Shown: positions 34,871-44,842 of the stretch, in pieces | How positions within the stretch are numbered: position 1 is the first letter of the stretch | How the letters are laid out: each line of letters opens with the position of its first letter | Origin: Pochonia chlamydosporia 170 | Lineage: Eukaryota; Ascomycota; Sordariomycetes; Hypocreales; Clavicipitaceae | Reading direction: 5' to 3' | NCBI RefSeq assembly: GCF_001653235.2 | Contig: NC_035791.1 | Coordinates: 6,448,001 to 6,512,000, forward strand | DNA length: 64,000 nucleotides | The notes under the pieces: model-generated | The model's input: only the letters and a program-made list of their open reading frames with translations | Told to the model about the DNA's origin: nothing | The model's database searches: none | Program-made: the position numbers and the translations under genes

Positions 34871-37552
34871 GTGCCCGGTGATGTGGTTTTTGTCCGCATG
34901 GGCGACAAGAATCCGGCCGATATTTTGGTATTTTCTGCTTCGGATTGTAGCGTGGACAATTCGTCCTTGACTGGTGAATCCGAACCTCAAGAACGCACAA
35001 AGGAGAATAATATGCAGAATCCTCTGGAGGCTTCCAATATCATGTTTAACAGTACCTTGGTTGTCTCTGGCGAAGCCTACGGGATCGTTATTCGGACGGG
35101 CGACCGTACAGTGCTTGGTCAAATCGCCCATCTCACTGCTGGCGAAGAAAAGATGAGGTCTCCACTGGCTCATGAGATTGACAATTTTGTGAGATTGATT
35201 GCAACCATCGCCATTGTGACCGCTATCATTTTCTTCGGCATTGCCTTCCCCGTCAACAACAACAATGCGTCTTTGGCTATCAACTTTGCCATTGGCATCT
35301 TTGTAGCCTGGGTCCCTGAAGGATTACCGGCCACTGTTACCATGCTCTTGACGATTGCAGCCAAGAGAATGGCCAATCAGAATGTCCTTGTCAAGGATTT
35401 GCAAGGCGTAGAAACGTTAGGAGCTATTACATTACTGGCAACCGACAAGACTGGCACCTTGACTCGCAACCAGATGACCGCTGCCAATATTTGGATCTGT
35501 GGCGAGCTCTACGAGACTTCAGCCAGCGCCGGTGTAGAGAAAAATATTGCTAGACTTGAAAGTCCTGGAGTGATGGACATTCTGCACATTTTCGCCCTCT
35601 GTTCTCGCGCAAAGTTTGATCGGACTGACGTGCCTATCAAAGATCGCGAAATTCTGGGTGATGCTACAGAATCTGGCCTCATTCGCTACGCTGCTGAACG
35701 ACTCAACAACTTTGATAGGCTTGTTGAGGAACATCACAAGGTTTTTGAGTTGCCCTTCAACTCTGATACAAAGTGGCATATGACTATCCACAAGAAAGCC
35801 CATTCTAACGGTCCCTTGACTCTCTACATCAAGGGTGCTCCAGAACGTGTGTGGCGTCTTTGTAGTCGCATTCTTACCGGCCCCAATGGCGAATCCAATC
35901 AGCTGACAGACGACCACAAAAGGGCTTATGATGAGACCTATGAGCACATGGCCAGTCGCGGACATCGTGTTTTGGGCTTTGCTCAAATGTTGTTGCCTAG
36001 TAACCAATACCCCACGGACTTTGCTTTTGACAAGAAGACCAAAAATTATCCTCTAGGTGATTTTACCTTTGTTGGTCTTACTTCCCTACAAGACCCACCA
36101 AAGCATGGTGTGCGTGAAGCCATCGGGCGCTGTCGAGCCGCCGGCATCAAGGTCATTATGGTAACTGGTGACCATCCCTTAACCGCTGAAGCCATCGGTC
36201 GCAAGATCAATTTAATGCTCAGCGATACCAAGACCATGGTAGCTAAGAAAACTGGTCGACGATTGGAGGAAATTGATGAAAACGAATACAAGGCCATTGT
36301 GATACACGGTGAACAAATTGACAAATTGTCGGACACAGAGTGGGATAATATCTTTTGGAAAGATGAAATCATCTTTGCACGTACTTCCCCCAAGCACAAG
36401 CTGGAAATTGTCCGCCGCGCTCAGCACATGGGGCATATTGTAGGCGTCACAGGTGACGGCGTCAATGATTCTCCAGCTCTCAAGAAAGCTGATTTGGGTA
36501 TTGCCATGAATGTATCTGGTTCTGATGTCTCCAAGGAGGCATCGTCCATGATCTTGTTGGACGACAACTTTGCAAGCATCATTCGTGGTGTAGAAGAGGG
36601 TCGACTTATCTTCGTCAACCTTAAAAAGTCGATCCAGTATACCATATCCCACTCAACGCCTGAGGTCATCCCCAACCTGCTCTATGTCATCGTACCCATT
36701 CCACTACCTTTGTCTGCAATCCTGATCTTGGTAATTGATCTTGGTTTTGAACTTATTGCGGCCCTTTCGTTTGCCTGGGATCCTCCAGAGACCGAGGAAG
36801 GTTTGATGAAGCTGCCTCCACGGAAGCCAGTAACACCTGAAACCTGCAACATCTTCCGTCGTCGGGCGCTGCGACAGACAAGATCTCATTTTGATGAGGA
36901 GGCTGGCGTCGTTATCTCCCCCGAGGGTCAAACCCGAATGCGAAAACATATCTACAATGTGAGTCAGCTTTTCACCAAAGAGTACTGGGTGGACAAATTT
37001 GAGAACACAGGCGCGGAAGTGTTGGTGGATGGGCCACTTCTCTCCTGGTCTTATCTTGAGATTGGTCTAGTTGAAGCTGTCGGTGCTTTAACGGCGTTTT
37101 TTGTTGTCATGTATCGCCGTGGTATCTCTCCGCGGGATGCCCATGTTATGCAAAAAGGAGCCGGCCCCCCAACAAACTACTGGACCGAAAATGCCGAACT
37201 CTACAACGGTATCGACGGACCAACTCAAGTTGACATCCTGGCCGAAGCGCAATCCATGTACTACTGGTCCATCATGACGATGCAAATGTGGAACTTATTC
37301 GCTTGCAAGACCCGTCTCACACTTCCCTTTGGGAAGTATATGTTTGCAAACCGGGCGACTTTCTATTGCATTCTTTCTGGAGCCTCTTTGGCTGCCTTCA
37401 TCATTTACACTCCAGGCGTGGAGGTTGTGTTCAAAACCTCCCGTAGTCTCCTTCCTCTCTACTGGTTGATCCCCATGGCATTTGGTCTCTTCATTGTTTT
37501 TTATGCTGCGCTACCCAATCTTTTGGTAGCGCGCTATCTTTATACCAGTTAG
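34871..37552 (+). CDS. P-type ATPase type IIC (Na+/K+- or H+/K+-ATPase alpha-like), truncated at both ends
   Basis: The uninterrupted 893-codon frame has all core P-type motifs: VPGDVV and LTGESEP (residues about 1-40, actuator domain), VPEGLP (about 148-153), phosphorylation site DKTGT (about 192-196), YIKGAPERVW, TGDHPLTAEAIG and GDGVNDSPALKKAD (about 527), followed by the C-terminal membrane helices. Pairs such as NPLE..NI and KDLQGVETLG place it with type IIC pumps rather than ENA or PMA types. The first residues (from GTG at 34871) correspond to the middle of the actuator domain, so about 150-200 N-terminal residues including TM1-2 are missing. The last 11 residues and the stop codon come from antisense pogo sequence starting about 37512. 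Despite this there is no stop or frameshift, so the truncation looks recent or the frame is still constrained. A pump lacking TM1-2 is unlikely to transport ions. Confidence 0.85.
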   Translation: MPGDVVFVRMGDKNPADILVFSASDCSVDNSSLTGESEPQERTKENNMQNPLEASNIMFNSTLVVSGEAYGIVIRTGDRTVLGQIAHLTAGEEKMRSPLAHEIDNFVRLIATIAIVTAIIFFGIAFPVNNNNASLAINFAIGIFVAWVPEGLPATVTMLLTIAAKRMANQNVLVKDLQGVETLGAITLLATDKTGTLTRNQMTAANIWICGELYETSASAGVEKNIARLESPGVMDILHIFALCSRAKFDRTDVPIKDREILGDATESGLIRYAAERLNNFDRLVEEHHKVFELPFNSDTKWHMTIHKKAHSNGPLTLYIKGAPERVWRLCSRILTGPNGESNQLTDDHKRAYDETYEHMASRGHRVLGFAQMLLPSNQYPTDFAFDKKTKNYPLGDFTFVGLTSLQDPPKHGVREAIGRCRAAGIKVIMVTGDHPLTAEAIGRKINLMLSDTKTMVAKKTGRRLEEIDENEYKAIVIHGEQIDKLSDTEWDNIFWKDEIIFARTSPKHKLEIVRRAQHMGHIVGVTGDGVNDSPALKKADLGIAMNVSGSDVSKEASSMILLDDNFASIIRGVEEGRLIFVNLKKSIQYTISHSTPEVIPNLLYVIVPIPLPLSAILILVIDLGFELIAALSFAWDPPETEEGLMKLPPRKPVTPETCNIFRRRALRQTRSHFDEEAGVVISPEGQTRMRKHIYNVSQLFTKEYWVDKFENTGAEVLVDGPLLSWSYLEIGLVEAVGALTAFFVVMYRRGISPRDAHVMQKGAGPPTNYWTENAELYNGIDGPTQVDILAEAQSMYYWSIMTMQMWNLFACKTRLTLPFGKYMFANRATFYCILSGASLAAFIIYTPGVEVVFKTSRSLLPLYWLIPMAFGLFIVFYAALPNLLVARYLYTS

Positions 37553-38320
37553 CAAGGTAATATTGCCCCGCAATGATAATAAATAGCAGGATAGCCTCGC
37601 CTCAGGAATTAATAGACTAATTACCAAAACCCATTCTCTATCACCTGGCTAAGCTAAGGTTAGCTTCCCATATCTATCTGAGCTTGTAACAACCATAGTG
37701 GCTAAGATCATACCCATCATAAAGCCGGTCTCGTCAAAGTTGTGGAAATCCTCCTCTGGGATGCCGTATTTCGCGACTATATCGTACACAAGCTCAAACT
37801 AGGGCCAAATTATTTTTAGATCTTCGCATAGAGCTCTCTAGTAGTCATATCTACAGGTAAAACGCGTGGTTAGCTCTTTTTGGCGTTTGACAAAGTTTAA
37901 AGCCTATCGGGGTCCCACGGGAGGCGCGTCGCAATCGGCAAGCAGTCAATTGGCCATATCTTGCACACCACTAAGCCAGGGAGGAAATAATCGCAAGTCT
38001 AGGTCGAGGATATAGTCAACAATTGTGGATTCCTCTAGATTTGTGAGTTTCCGAGAATTAGGCATAATATCGCGTCTGGCAGGTATTCCCTTAATGCGAG
38101 CGCTAAGCGTGGTGTAAGGTACCATGTAGATCTTTACAGCTGCTCGGATGCTTAGCTTTGGGGTTTTCTGCATAGCTTGGCAAGCTAAGATCATTTGCCT
38201 TTCTTTATCTAAAGTTTCCATTATTATTGGTAGAGAAATGTGCAGTTGAAAATAGATGGTTGCATTTACTAGGTGGGGTGTCCAGCTCGCTATGCTGTCC
38301 AGCTCGCTATGCACCCACGT
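37512..38320 (-). mobile_element. pogo/Fot1 element fragment (5' part), degraded
   Basis: On the minus strand the element begins at TA (38321-38322) with a terminal repeat (38280-38320). An ATG at 38221 starts an N-terminal helix-turn-helix region (AMQKTPKLSIRAAVKIYMVP, then PYTTLSARI), and the frame reaches the first catalytic Asp (NFDETGFMMG, about 37720-37750). Stops interrupt the frame after VQDMAN (37946-37948) and at four further places, and there is about a 1-bp deletion near 37615. Identity to the first pogo copy is visible from about 37512 to 37790 (matching bases 1-280 there in reverse complement), then the copy ends abruptly inside the ATPase gene. The 3' half is missing. Confidence 0.85.
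38280..38320. repeat. Left terminal repeat of second pogo element
   Basis: Two tandem 17-bp units (GTCCAGCTCGCTATGCT at 38280-38296 and 38297-38313, the second with a changed last base) precede CCCACGT and TA. This is the same organisation as at 1289-1346, with different flanking bases. Confidence 0.8.
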
Positions 38321-38521
38321 TACGTTATACGCAATTACATATTAACATGCTCGGTATCACACCGAGACGCCCCAAGATGGCGCATTGAGACATGGTACCT
38401 AGGACACCGCCCAAAGCAACGGAGGATGAGGCGCAGGAACAAGAAAAAACGACGCTGCATCTGATATTTCATGCAAGGGCGACAAAGGGACTTTATAAAA
38501 ACGTCATCGACGATGGCTTTA

Positions 38522-38557
38522 CGCAACTGCCGCAACTGCCGCAACTGCCGCAACTGC
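38522..38557. repeat. 9-bp minisatellite, 4 copies
   Basis: The unit CGCAACTGC is repeated four times in direct order without error. Confidence 0.95.
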
Positions 38558-39321
38558 AGTGACCCTGGATTTAGGAAGAAACGACACATTAGCCACTCTA
38601 TCGGTTCGAGGCTCCAACGCCACTTGGCACTTGATGCATGGCTTGTTGTGCTAAAGGGCCGAATACCGACGACCATGGATCTTTTTGGCAGCTGCATTGC
38701 TGTAGATGTCTTGCCAAGCCTCCACAGCGCGGGTAATAGACGTCTTACAAAAGCAAAACGTAACACAACTTGGCAAATACTACATGCATATATGGCGACA
38801 TCCGCGCATGGACGAACTTCTGTTATGCACGTCCTTACTACTACTATATTGGATTGAGGCGCAAGCCCTCTAGGGCATCAAGGCTGTTACCGTGGCTTGC
38901 GATATCCTAAGCACGTTGCTGTGTGTCGTTCGTGAATGGACGAGAACTGAGTTGAGTTGTCAGAGGGGCGAAGTGCGTGCAGCTGTACATGATACAACAA
39001 AATTCAAGTCTAGGTCGTAAATACTAGAGTATCAACAATGCATGCGACCAAAGAATAAGTTGGGTCGTAATTTGACCCCTAGACTTTGACATCTGAAGCT
39101 GCTCAATCCCAACACCAGCATAGTTTTCATAATTTTGGAAGTATGTATGATGGTAATGTCCCAATGGCTATCTTCCTTTTTTCAAGAACACCCAAGACAG
39201 TAAGTACTCTGATGCACAGCCCGGAAAGAACAAAGACGTTGCCGGCGTGTATCCCGTCCTTAGCTTAGAAAAGCAACCAGTGGCAGCTATTATTTCCTGA
39301 TATTGCATGCTCAAGTAAAAG

Positions 39322-39344
39322 AAAAAAAAAAAAAAAAAAAAAAA
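39322..39344. repeat. Poly-A tract of 23 bases
   Basis: The tract is preceded by AGTAAAAG. Such a run may mark the 3' end of a retroposed sequence, but no retrotransposon coding sequence was seen next to it. Confidence 0.8.
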
Positions 39345-39996
39345 GACAACCAGGGTACCTAGGCAAAAGCACAGCTAGTCTTTCATAACTCTTTACGGCG
39401 TGCAAAATATAGGCAAATGCTCTGTATGCTGTGTATACAGGGTCAAGTACTTCACGGTTTGTCCGTCCCACCAGACCTATTTTTTGTTTCTGATGTACCA
39501 ATATGCCGGGATGAAACAGTCTCAAATTGTGCCACACCTACATCTAGCGACGGGACATGACACAGCGACATGTCCAAGAATCAGCATTCAAAATCGACAT
39601 ATCTACTAAACGTGGTACCGTGTACGCCCGCCTAATTGTCTGTAACCCATCATCACCTCAATGACTGCACTGCGCCACGCCGCCTCAACTGGAAAGCGAC
39701 ATTAAACAGGTATTTGGCAAATGAATCGACACCATCTCTTGAGGACCGTCGTGTGCCGGGGAAATATTTAAGACACGGCAAAGAAACAATGGATTTTGAC
39801 GACGCCGATATGTCTCAAATTCACCTCCTTCTCGCCCGTGGCATCGCCAGTTTCTGCTATTGGCCAGTGAAAGAAGAATGTTGAGCTGCCGTCATCAATA
39901 AAATATCGTTAAACCAGGCCAAGAAGTGATACAACAGACACACCACTCCCATTCTTATTCGCTGTATTAATCGAACAAGACTTGTCTTTAGACTAC

Positions 39997-41343
39997 ATGG
40001 CGCCCACCACTCCTTCAGTTGTGCTTAACACAACGCTGCATGACCTTTATTAAACCAACAACGAGACCGGCCAGCAGCCGACTCTGGTATACGCTCCTTT
40101 CCACGTCTATCATCGGGGGGCATTTACCAAATTCATTTACCATGCTAGGCTCCGAGTAAATCAGCCTGTGGCCACGAATGAGGACGTGGTAAAGTTGCGA
40201 CTCAGGACAACACCACAGCGACACCTCTTTGCAGCAGGGCAAATGCCTGTAGTGATCCTGACGTCAAGTGAACACAAGCCAGAGTTGGCAGATGATGCGG
40301 CATCCATGGACGTTGTTAGCATGCAGAAGAGCAGTTCTCTGCTCCCGCGGGACCAACGACCAGATGTAACGTTTTGGCCAAAGCCAGATGATATCCCTCT
40401 GAGACCGGGCTCCGAGATTGCTTTAAGCCGTCTGACTGATTGTCTGTCGCATTTGCCGCATCTTATCGACCCGGAAGTTCACTATGAGATTCTATTGAAG
40501 CGTGGGCTAGCTCAGTCAGGGTTAACGACACCGTCGTCAATGATAGTTGACACGGTGCTTCGACCAGACGAGATGCGTGACCCGAAAAAAACTTCGGTAG
40601 AGGCGGCTTGGATGCTGATGGCCGTTGACACGTACAAGTTGCCATTCGTAGTGAAGCTGCCTCAGTCGTCGGGGAAAGGCACTTTTATATTATCAAGCGA
40701 GGAGGAGCGTGTCCAGCTCTCGGAAATGCTTAAACCGCAGCTGCAGCAGATGCTCGAGCAGACTACGGAAGCGAATCACCAGCTACACCCTTGCTCCCTG
40801 GTTCTTTAGGACTACATTGCTGGAAAAGTCGTGGCTCTGTCGCTGTTTATTATGCGGAAAGGTCGTGCAATTTTTGTTGGTTGCTGCAAGCAGAAGTTCA
40901 ATGACGAGGGACAGTGGGCTGGTGGTTCTATATCGTACGCGAAACAGGCTGAGATGCGCAAGTTATATTCAGGATCCATGGAAAAGGCTGCCCTTTTTCT
41001 GCATCGGAAGGGATATTATGGGCCAGCGGGTATAGACATACTCACAAGCCCATCGGGAGAGCAGTACATCATTGACCTCAACGTTCAAATCACGGGAACG
41101 TTTAATCTCGGACTGGTCGCAGGACACTTCACTAAACGTGGCATGAATAGAGCCATGGTGGAGGCTGCGTACTTTTCCTGTTCGAGGGTGAAGTTTAAGG
41201 AGATCTTTGCACGTGAAATGCGCGAGGGACGCATCATCATCACGGCCTGGACTTATAACGAGCGCCTGGAGCTGAGCTTTGGAGTCTTTATCATCGGAGG
41301 GAGCACCTCGGGCGAAATCAAGTGGCAGCTTATGCAGGTTTAG
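39997..41343 (+). pseudogene. ATP-grasp domain protein (solid-state-culture type), nonsense-disrupted
   Basis: One frame from ATG at 39997 encodes LVYAPFHVYHRGAFTKFIYH, a middle region with DTYKLPFVVKLPQSSGKGTF (ATP-grasp Lys/Gly loop), AGKVVALSLFIMRKGRAIFV, and KGYYGPAGIDILTSPSG then YIIDLNVQITGTFNLG (metal- and ATP-binding end). This matches fungal ATP-grasp proteins often described as specific to solid-state culture; their ligase substrate is not known to me. The frame is broken by TAA at 40051-40053 and TAG at 40807-40809. The final TAG at 41341 may be a third new stop because reading continues plausibly for 14 codons after it. All fit CAA/CAG-to-TAA/TAG changes and there is no frameshift. 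It lies 420 bp upstream of a similarly decayed transporter in the same orientation, a pairing that suggests a small ancestral cluster (inference). Confidence 0.8.
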
Positions 41344-41762
41344 AACCATGCGGTGCTGGGTCTGGACGCTATCGTGGAATGTTAGACTAGGTGAAAAGAG
41401 GGCTAGAGTACTGAGTAAAGCAGATAGACAAAATTTCGGCCAAGTAAATCTCTCTGTTTCCCTTGATTTGAGAGGTTGACGTAGCAAGCCCGACGTGGAG
41501 ACCCTGGGATATTTGCATCTACCGGCCAGGCATAACTCGGGGAGCAATATAACGTATGCAATTGTTGTCTGAGACCATGTATGGCACCAAGATTACCATG
41601 TGATGCATAGCCTCATCCTAATAAGTAAGGTGACAAAGTGGTGAAGTCAGGCTGTCGAGGTTGTTACCTCACAGAAGTACCGGTCGTTTCCCGGATTCAA
41701 TGTTCAAGTGTCTCATCTCAACCCAAAGCGAATCCGACCGAAATAAAGACAAAGCGAAGCAG
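41344..41762. other. Intergenic between two pseudogenes
   Basis: Likely 3' region of the ATP-grasp gene and promoter of the transporter. No frame of interest. Confidence 0.45.
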
Positions 41763-43502
41763 ATGAGGCCACCATTTCGGCTCCAAGAGGAAGACATGGC
41801 ATCCTGCTCAGACACGGGCGCCAACACCAGCAATAATGTCGACGACAGAGCAGCTTCTTGGGTGGCAATGCCGCAGAAGCAGCAGCTCGCCCTTATCGTG
41901 ATGGCCAGGTTCTGCGAAACAATAGCCAATGGCAGCCTTTAGAGCTTCATAATATTCCAGCTGCGGTCATTTATGCTGCCCGACGGCTCTGCGCCGAGCA
42001 CCGCCATGGTCGCTTTCTAACTTTCCTTGCTGCGTGCGAGCGTCGCGACACCGCAGCTCGTCACTTCAACGCTTTAGGGTGTTCTGGCCGACCACCCTTG
42101 TGTTGGACGTAAACCCATCATCGTCTTTGGTCTTGCGACGGCGGGGGTTGCCAGCTTGGGCTTGGCCTTTACGAGGAGCTTTGCCGGCGCTGTGCTCTGT
42201 TGGCTGCTCGTCGGCCTGGCAAATGGCAACAAGCCTGCAATGAGGAGCATGATCAGGGAAATTAGCGGGGACAAATTCGAGTCGCGGGCCGTGTTGCTGC
42301 TCCTAATAGCTTTTAATGTTGGATCCATTGTCGGACTAGTGCTGGGTGGGCTTCTCGCCGAGGGGGCTGTAAATAGGACACCATGGCTGTCCAGATGGCC
42401 TTTTGCATTGCCAAACGTGGTCAATGGTATACTGCAAATGAGCTGTGCGGCCTTAATAGCATTTTATCTCCGAGAGACTCTCAACAACGCTAGCAAGTCA
42501 AAAAACAAACGTGGACGGCGTGTTTACACGTCCATGGTACCTGAATGGGCCAGACGACTCCATAATCGATATTTTCAGCGGAAACAACAGTATGAGTTGC
42601 TTGAGAACCAAGAGCAAGGTATAGAGGAGCAGGGAGAATGCGAAACAGCCGGAGCATCTAAACTGGATGACAAGAAGCAATACGTTAGCATCTGGACGCG
42701 ACGCTTGGGTTTAACGCTTGCCGCCCGCGCACTGCTGGTGATGCATATATTTTCCTATCCGGCACTTCTACTTGTCTTCGCGTCGACACCACGATACCAA
42801 CCAGTCGATGCCTCTGCAACGACGACGGCTGCGACGGCCATGGTAGATAACAAAGTCAAGACCAACAGCACTTCGGCCTATGTTCATGTTCCTGTTGGCT
42901 ACCATCCACACGCGCCATTCACCTTTACGGGTGGCCTTGCATTCAAGCCGCATGATATCGCTGCCGTGTTCGCGATCCGCGGCCTCGTGGGTCTGATGCT
43001 GCAGCTCCTCTTCTTCCCATACCTGCGAGACGTCTTTGGCACCCTCTGACTGTATCGCTACGCTCTCCTCGTCTTCCCCGTGACGTACTTTGCCACGCTG
43101 TATCTGGCCACTCTCAAGTCCTTGACGCTGCCGCCGCTGCCCGCGTCCGGCGTCTCGCTCTGGATCATGGTGACAGCCATTCTGGTGATTCAGTCAACAG
43201 CCTGTTCGCTTGCTCTTCCGGCCGGGTCGATGCTCCTTAACGCAGCGTGTCCGGACCGGTCAGTTCTCGGCACGGTTAACGGCATCGGTCAGAGCGTCTC
43301 GTCGGCAGCTAGGGCCATCGGTCAACTAGTGATGATGGGCTGGCTGTACGGCGTGGGTCTAAAGGTTGGCATGGTCGGTGTAGCGTGGTGGGCCATGGCG
43401 GGAGTGGCCACGGCGGCTGCGGTGGCAGCGGCGTGTGTTCCGGTTGAACCCTCTAGTGAGAAGAGAGAATTCAGTACACATAGTTGTGTGGAGGCGGAAT
43501 GA
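41763..43502 (+). pseudogene. MFS transporter, nonsense-disrupted
   Basis: A single plus-strand frame gives PQKQQLALIVMARFCETIANG (TM1 region), ADHPCVGRKPIIVFGLA (signature loop between TM2 and TM3), KPAMRSMIREISG, WPFALPNVVNGILQM, a charged central loop, then LYRYALLVFPVTYFATLYL and VNGIGQSVSSAARAIGQL (TM10-11 region). These are typical of fungal major facilitator transporters of the multidrug type. Four stops interrupt it: TAG 41940-41942, TAA 42018-42020, TAG 42075-42077 and TGA 43047-43049. In context they fit CAG, CAA, TGG and CGA respectively, all single C-to-T or G-to-A changes. No indel was detected across about 1.7 kb. The chosen start (41763) is the first ATG of the frame near the expected N-terminus. 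Confidence 0.82.
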
Positions 43503-43661
43503 GCTGATCTGTAGTGTACGTTCAAGAGAATATCCCATTTAGGCTGCAGCAGAGCAAACATGTGATGCATGCGGCTTTAAAGTCGTAGGAATGGCAGGCA
43601 GACTTCGTCACCCAATCGTGATGGCAAGGCAGCTTATGGCAAAGTGCATTATACGTGTGTC
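43472..43661. repeat. Copy 1 of duplicated MFS 3' end
   Basis: This block, starting about 30 bp before the transporter's stop codon and running through its 3' flank, recurs in direct orientation at 50695-50886 at roughly 88% identity by hand count. Most differences are transitions. Confidence 0.85.
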
Positions 43662-43851
43662 TAAGGTCTCCCCATTAGAGCTAATAACATAAGTGAGCGT
43701 GTAAGCTGTAACTTGGTATATATGCGCCGGTCCCTCTATTTAAGAGTGGAAGGCATTCTGTTCCGCAATGTACGATGTCCCATCCCCTACTTTGTTTTTG
43801 TTTTTGGCCAACCTTGGCTGACAGTCCTCTACAACAAATCCTTCGATCAAC

Positions 43852-44449
43852 ATGCCTTTTGCATTCTATCTCTTATGCGAACTGCTGTCTGACCTCGAAA
43901 GGATCCAAGCGGGAACTTCCAGTACCAAGACAATCCAGGACGCCACCGCTCGAAGCCTTATTTCTTAGTTTAACAAACACAAATCCATTATCCCACGCCA
44001 AGGCCCAGAAGCTGTGGCATTTCTGTTTTGCCTTTTCCCAGAACGCAGGCCGGATTGAGTCTTTGGGTTGTCAAAAAGACGGCTCGAGTGCATTATCCAG
44101 CAAGCTTAATGTCTCGGGATATCCCGATTGAAAGAGCTGCAGAGATGGCAAACCAGCAACGGCCCTAATTTTGTAACGTGTGCTGAGAGACTAATAGCTG
44201 CTACAGACTGCGAACATAAAGGAAGTCCCAGAATGTTGCTAGGTGAACTCGACGACATTCTTAATCGGATTGCGGCTCTGTCACCGTTCTCTGCAATGGA
44301 TATCCGCCAGTCAATTCATCAAAATCGTGGCTAATTAAGCAGTGCAAGCGGCATTATTCTGACTGTATTTCGAAGGTTGCAGAGCTGCGAGGTTAAATGG
44401 CTGATCCGCATGTTGTTGAAGGACTCCAGTCATGTTTGTGTCCCGGAAG
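43852..44449 (+). pseudogene. ATP-dependent DNA ligase-like protein, N-terminal fragment, nonsense-disrupted
   Basis: From ATG at 43852 one frame gives MPFAFYLLCELLSDLERIQ, ISRLKELQRWQTSNGPNF, LGELDDILNRIAALSPFSAM and TVFRRLQSCEVKWLIRMLLKDSS, resembling the N-terminal region of fungal ATP-dependent DNA ligase domain proteins distantly related to LIG4. Four stops interrupt it: TAG 43966, TGA 44056, TAA 44107 and TAA 44332, with no frameshift across 598 bp. The sequence ends exactly where the MULE inverted repeat begins (44450), and no continuation was found on the other side of the MULE. The catalytic ligase core is therefore absent. The identification rests on pattern memory and needs a search. 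Confidence 0.65.
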
Positions 44450-44528
44450 GGCAATTGATAGGGGCGCCACCCCGAATTGATACGGACGCCAACATCTTAG
44501 GGATGCCACAAGAATGGGGTCTCTCATT
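44450..44528. repeat. MULE terminal inverted repeat, left
   Basis: Exact reverse complement of 48177-48255 over 79 bp. Confidence 0.95.
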
Positions 44529-44842
44529 GGTTGAAAGCGTAAGTTGACCCATCAAAGGCGGTGTGGTCAAAAGTTTCAAACAGCCTTAACAGTGAAGCCA
44601 ATGATGCACAATTAAGTGAGCTCTAGTGCGCCTACAAAGAGTTAAACATGATGCCATACCACGCAGAGGGCCCAGCCTGCCTACTTTGGTCATATGCTGT
44701 TCTAAAGAAGTAATGCGCCTCTTCTATCTATGGGGCTATAGGTGTTTCGTTGCGACGTTAAACATACAGTCCACAACCCTAAAACATCGCCAAGAATAAA
44801 GTAACAATTTCATCAGAGGTTGCTAAAATTTAGGCAGCTACG

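Larger units (their letters stand above)
38323..39996. other. Intergenic with simple repeats, no supported gene
   Basis: Overlapping frames of 128 codons (38471-38857, plus) and 143 codons (38335-38766, minus) arise mainly around a simple repeat and show no domain. An 82-codon frame at 39636-39884 is also unrecognised. Confidence 0.4.

Noticed and set aside
35519..37285. Minus-strand frames of 60-160 codons inside the ATPase
   Set aside because: They lie entirely opposite a well-supported P-type ATPase and encode no recognisable domain.
38522..38557. CRISPR-like tandem array
   Set aside because: It is a perfect 9-bp minisatellite without spacers, and this is a eukaryotic sequence.
39322..39344. 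3' end of a LINE retrotransposon
   Set aside because: There is a poly-A run but no reverse transcriptase or endonuclease sequence nearby; a simple homopolymer is sufficient.
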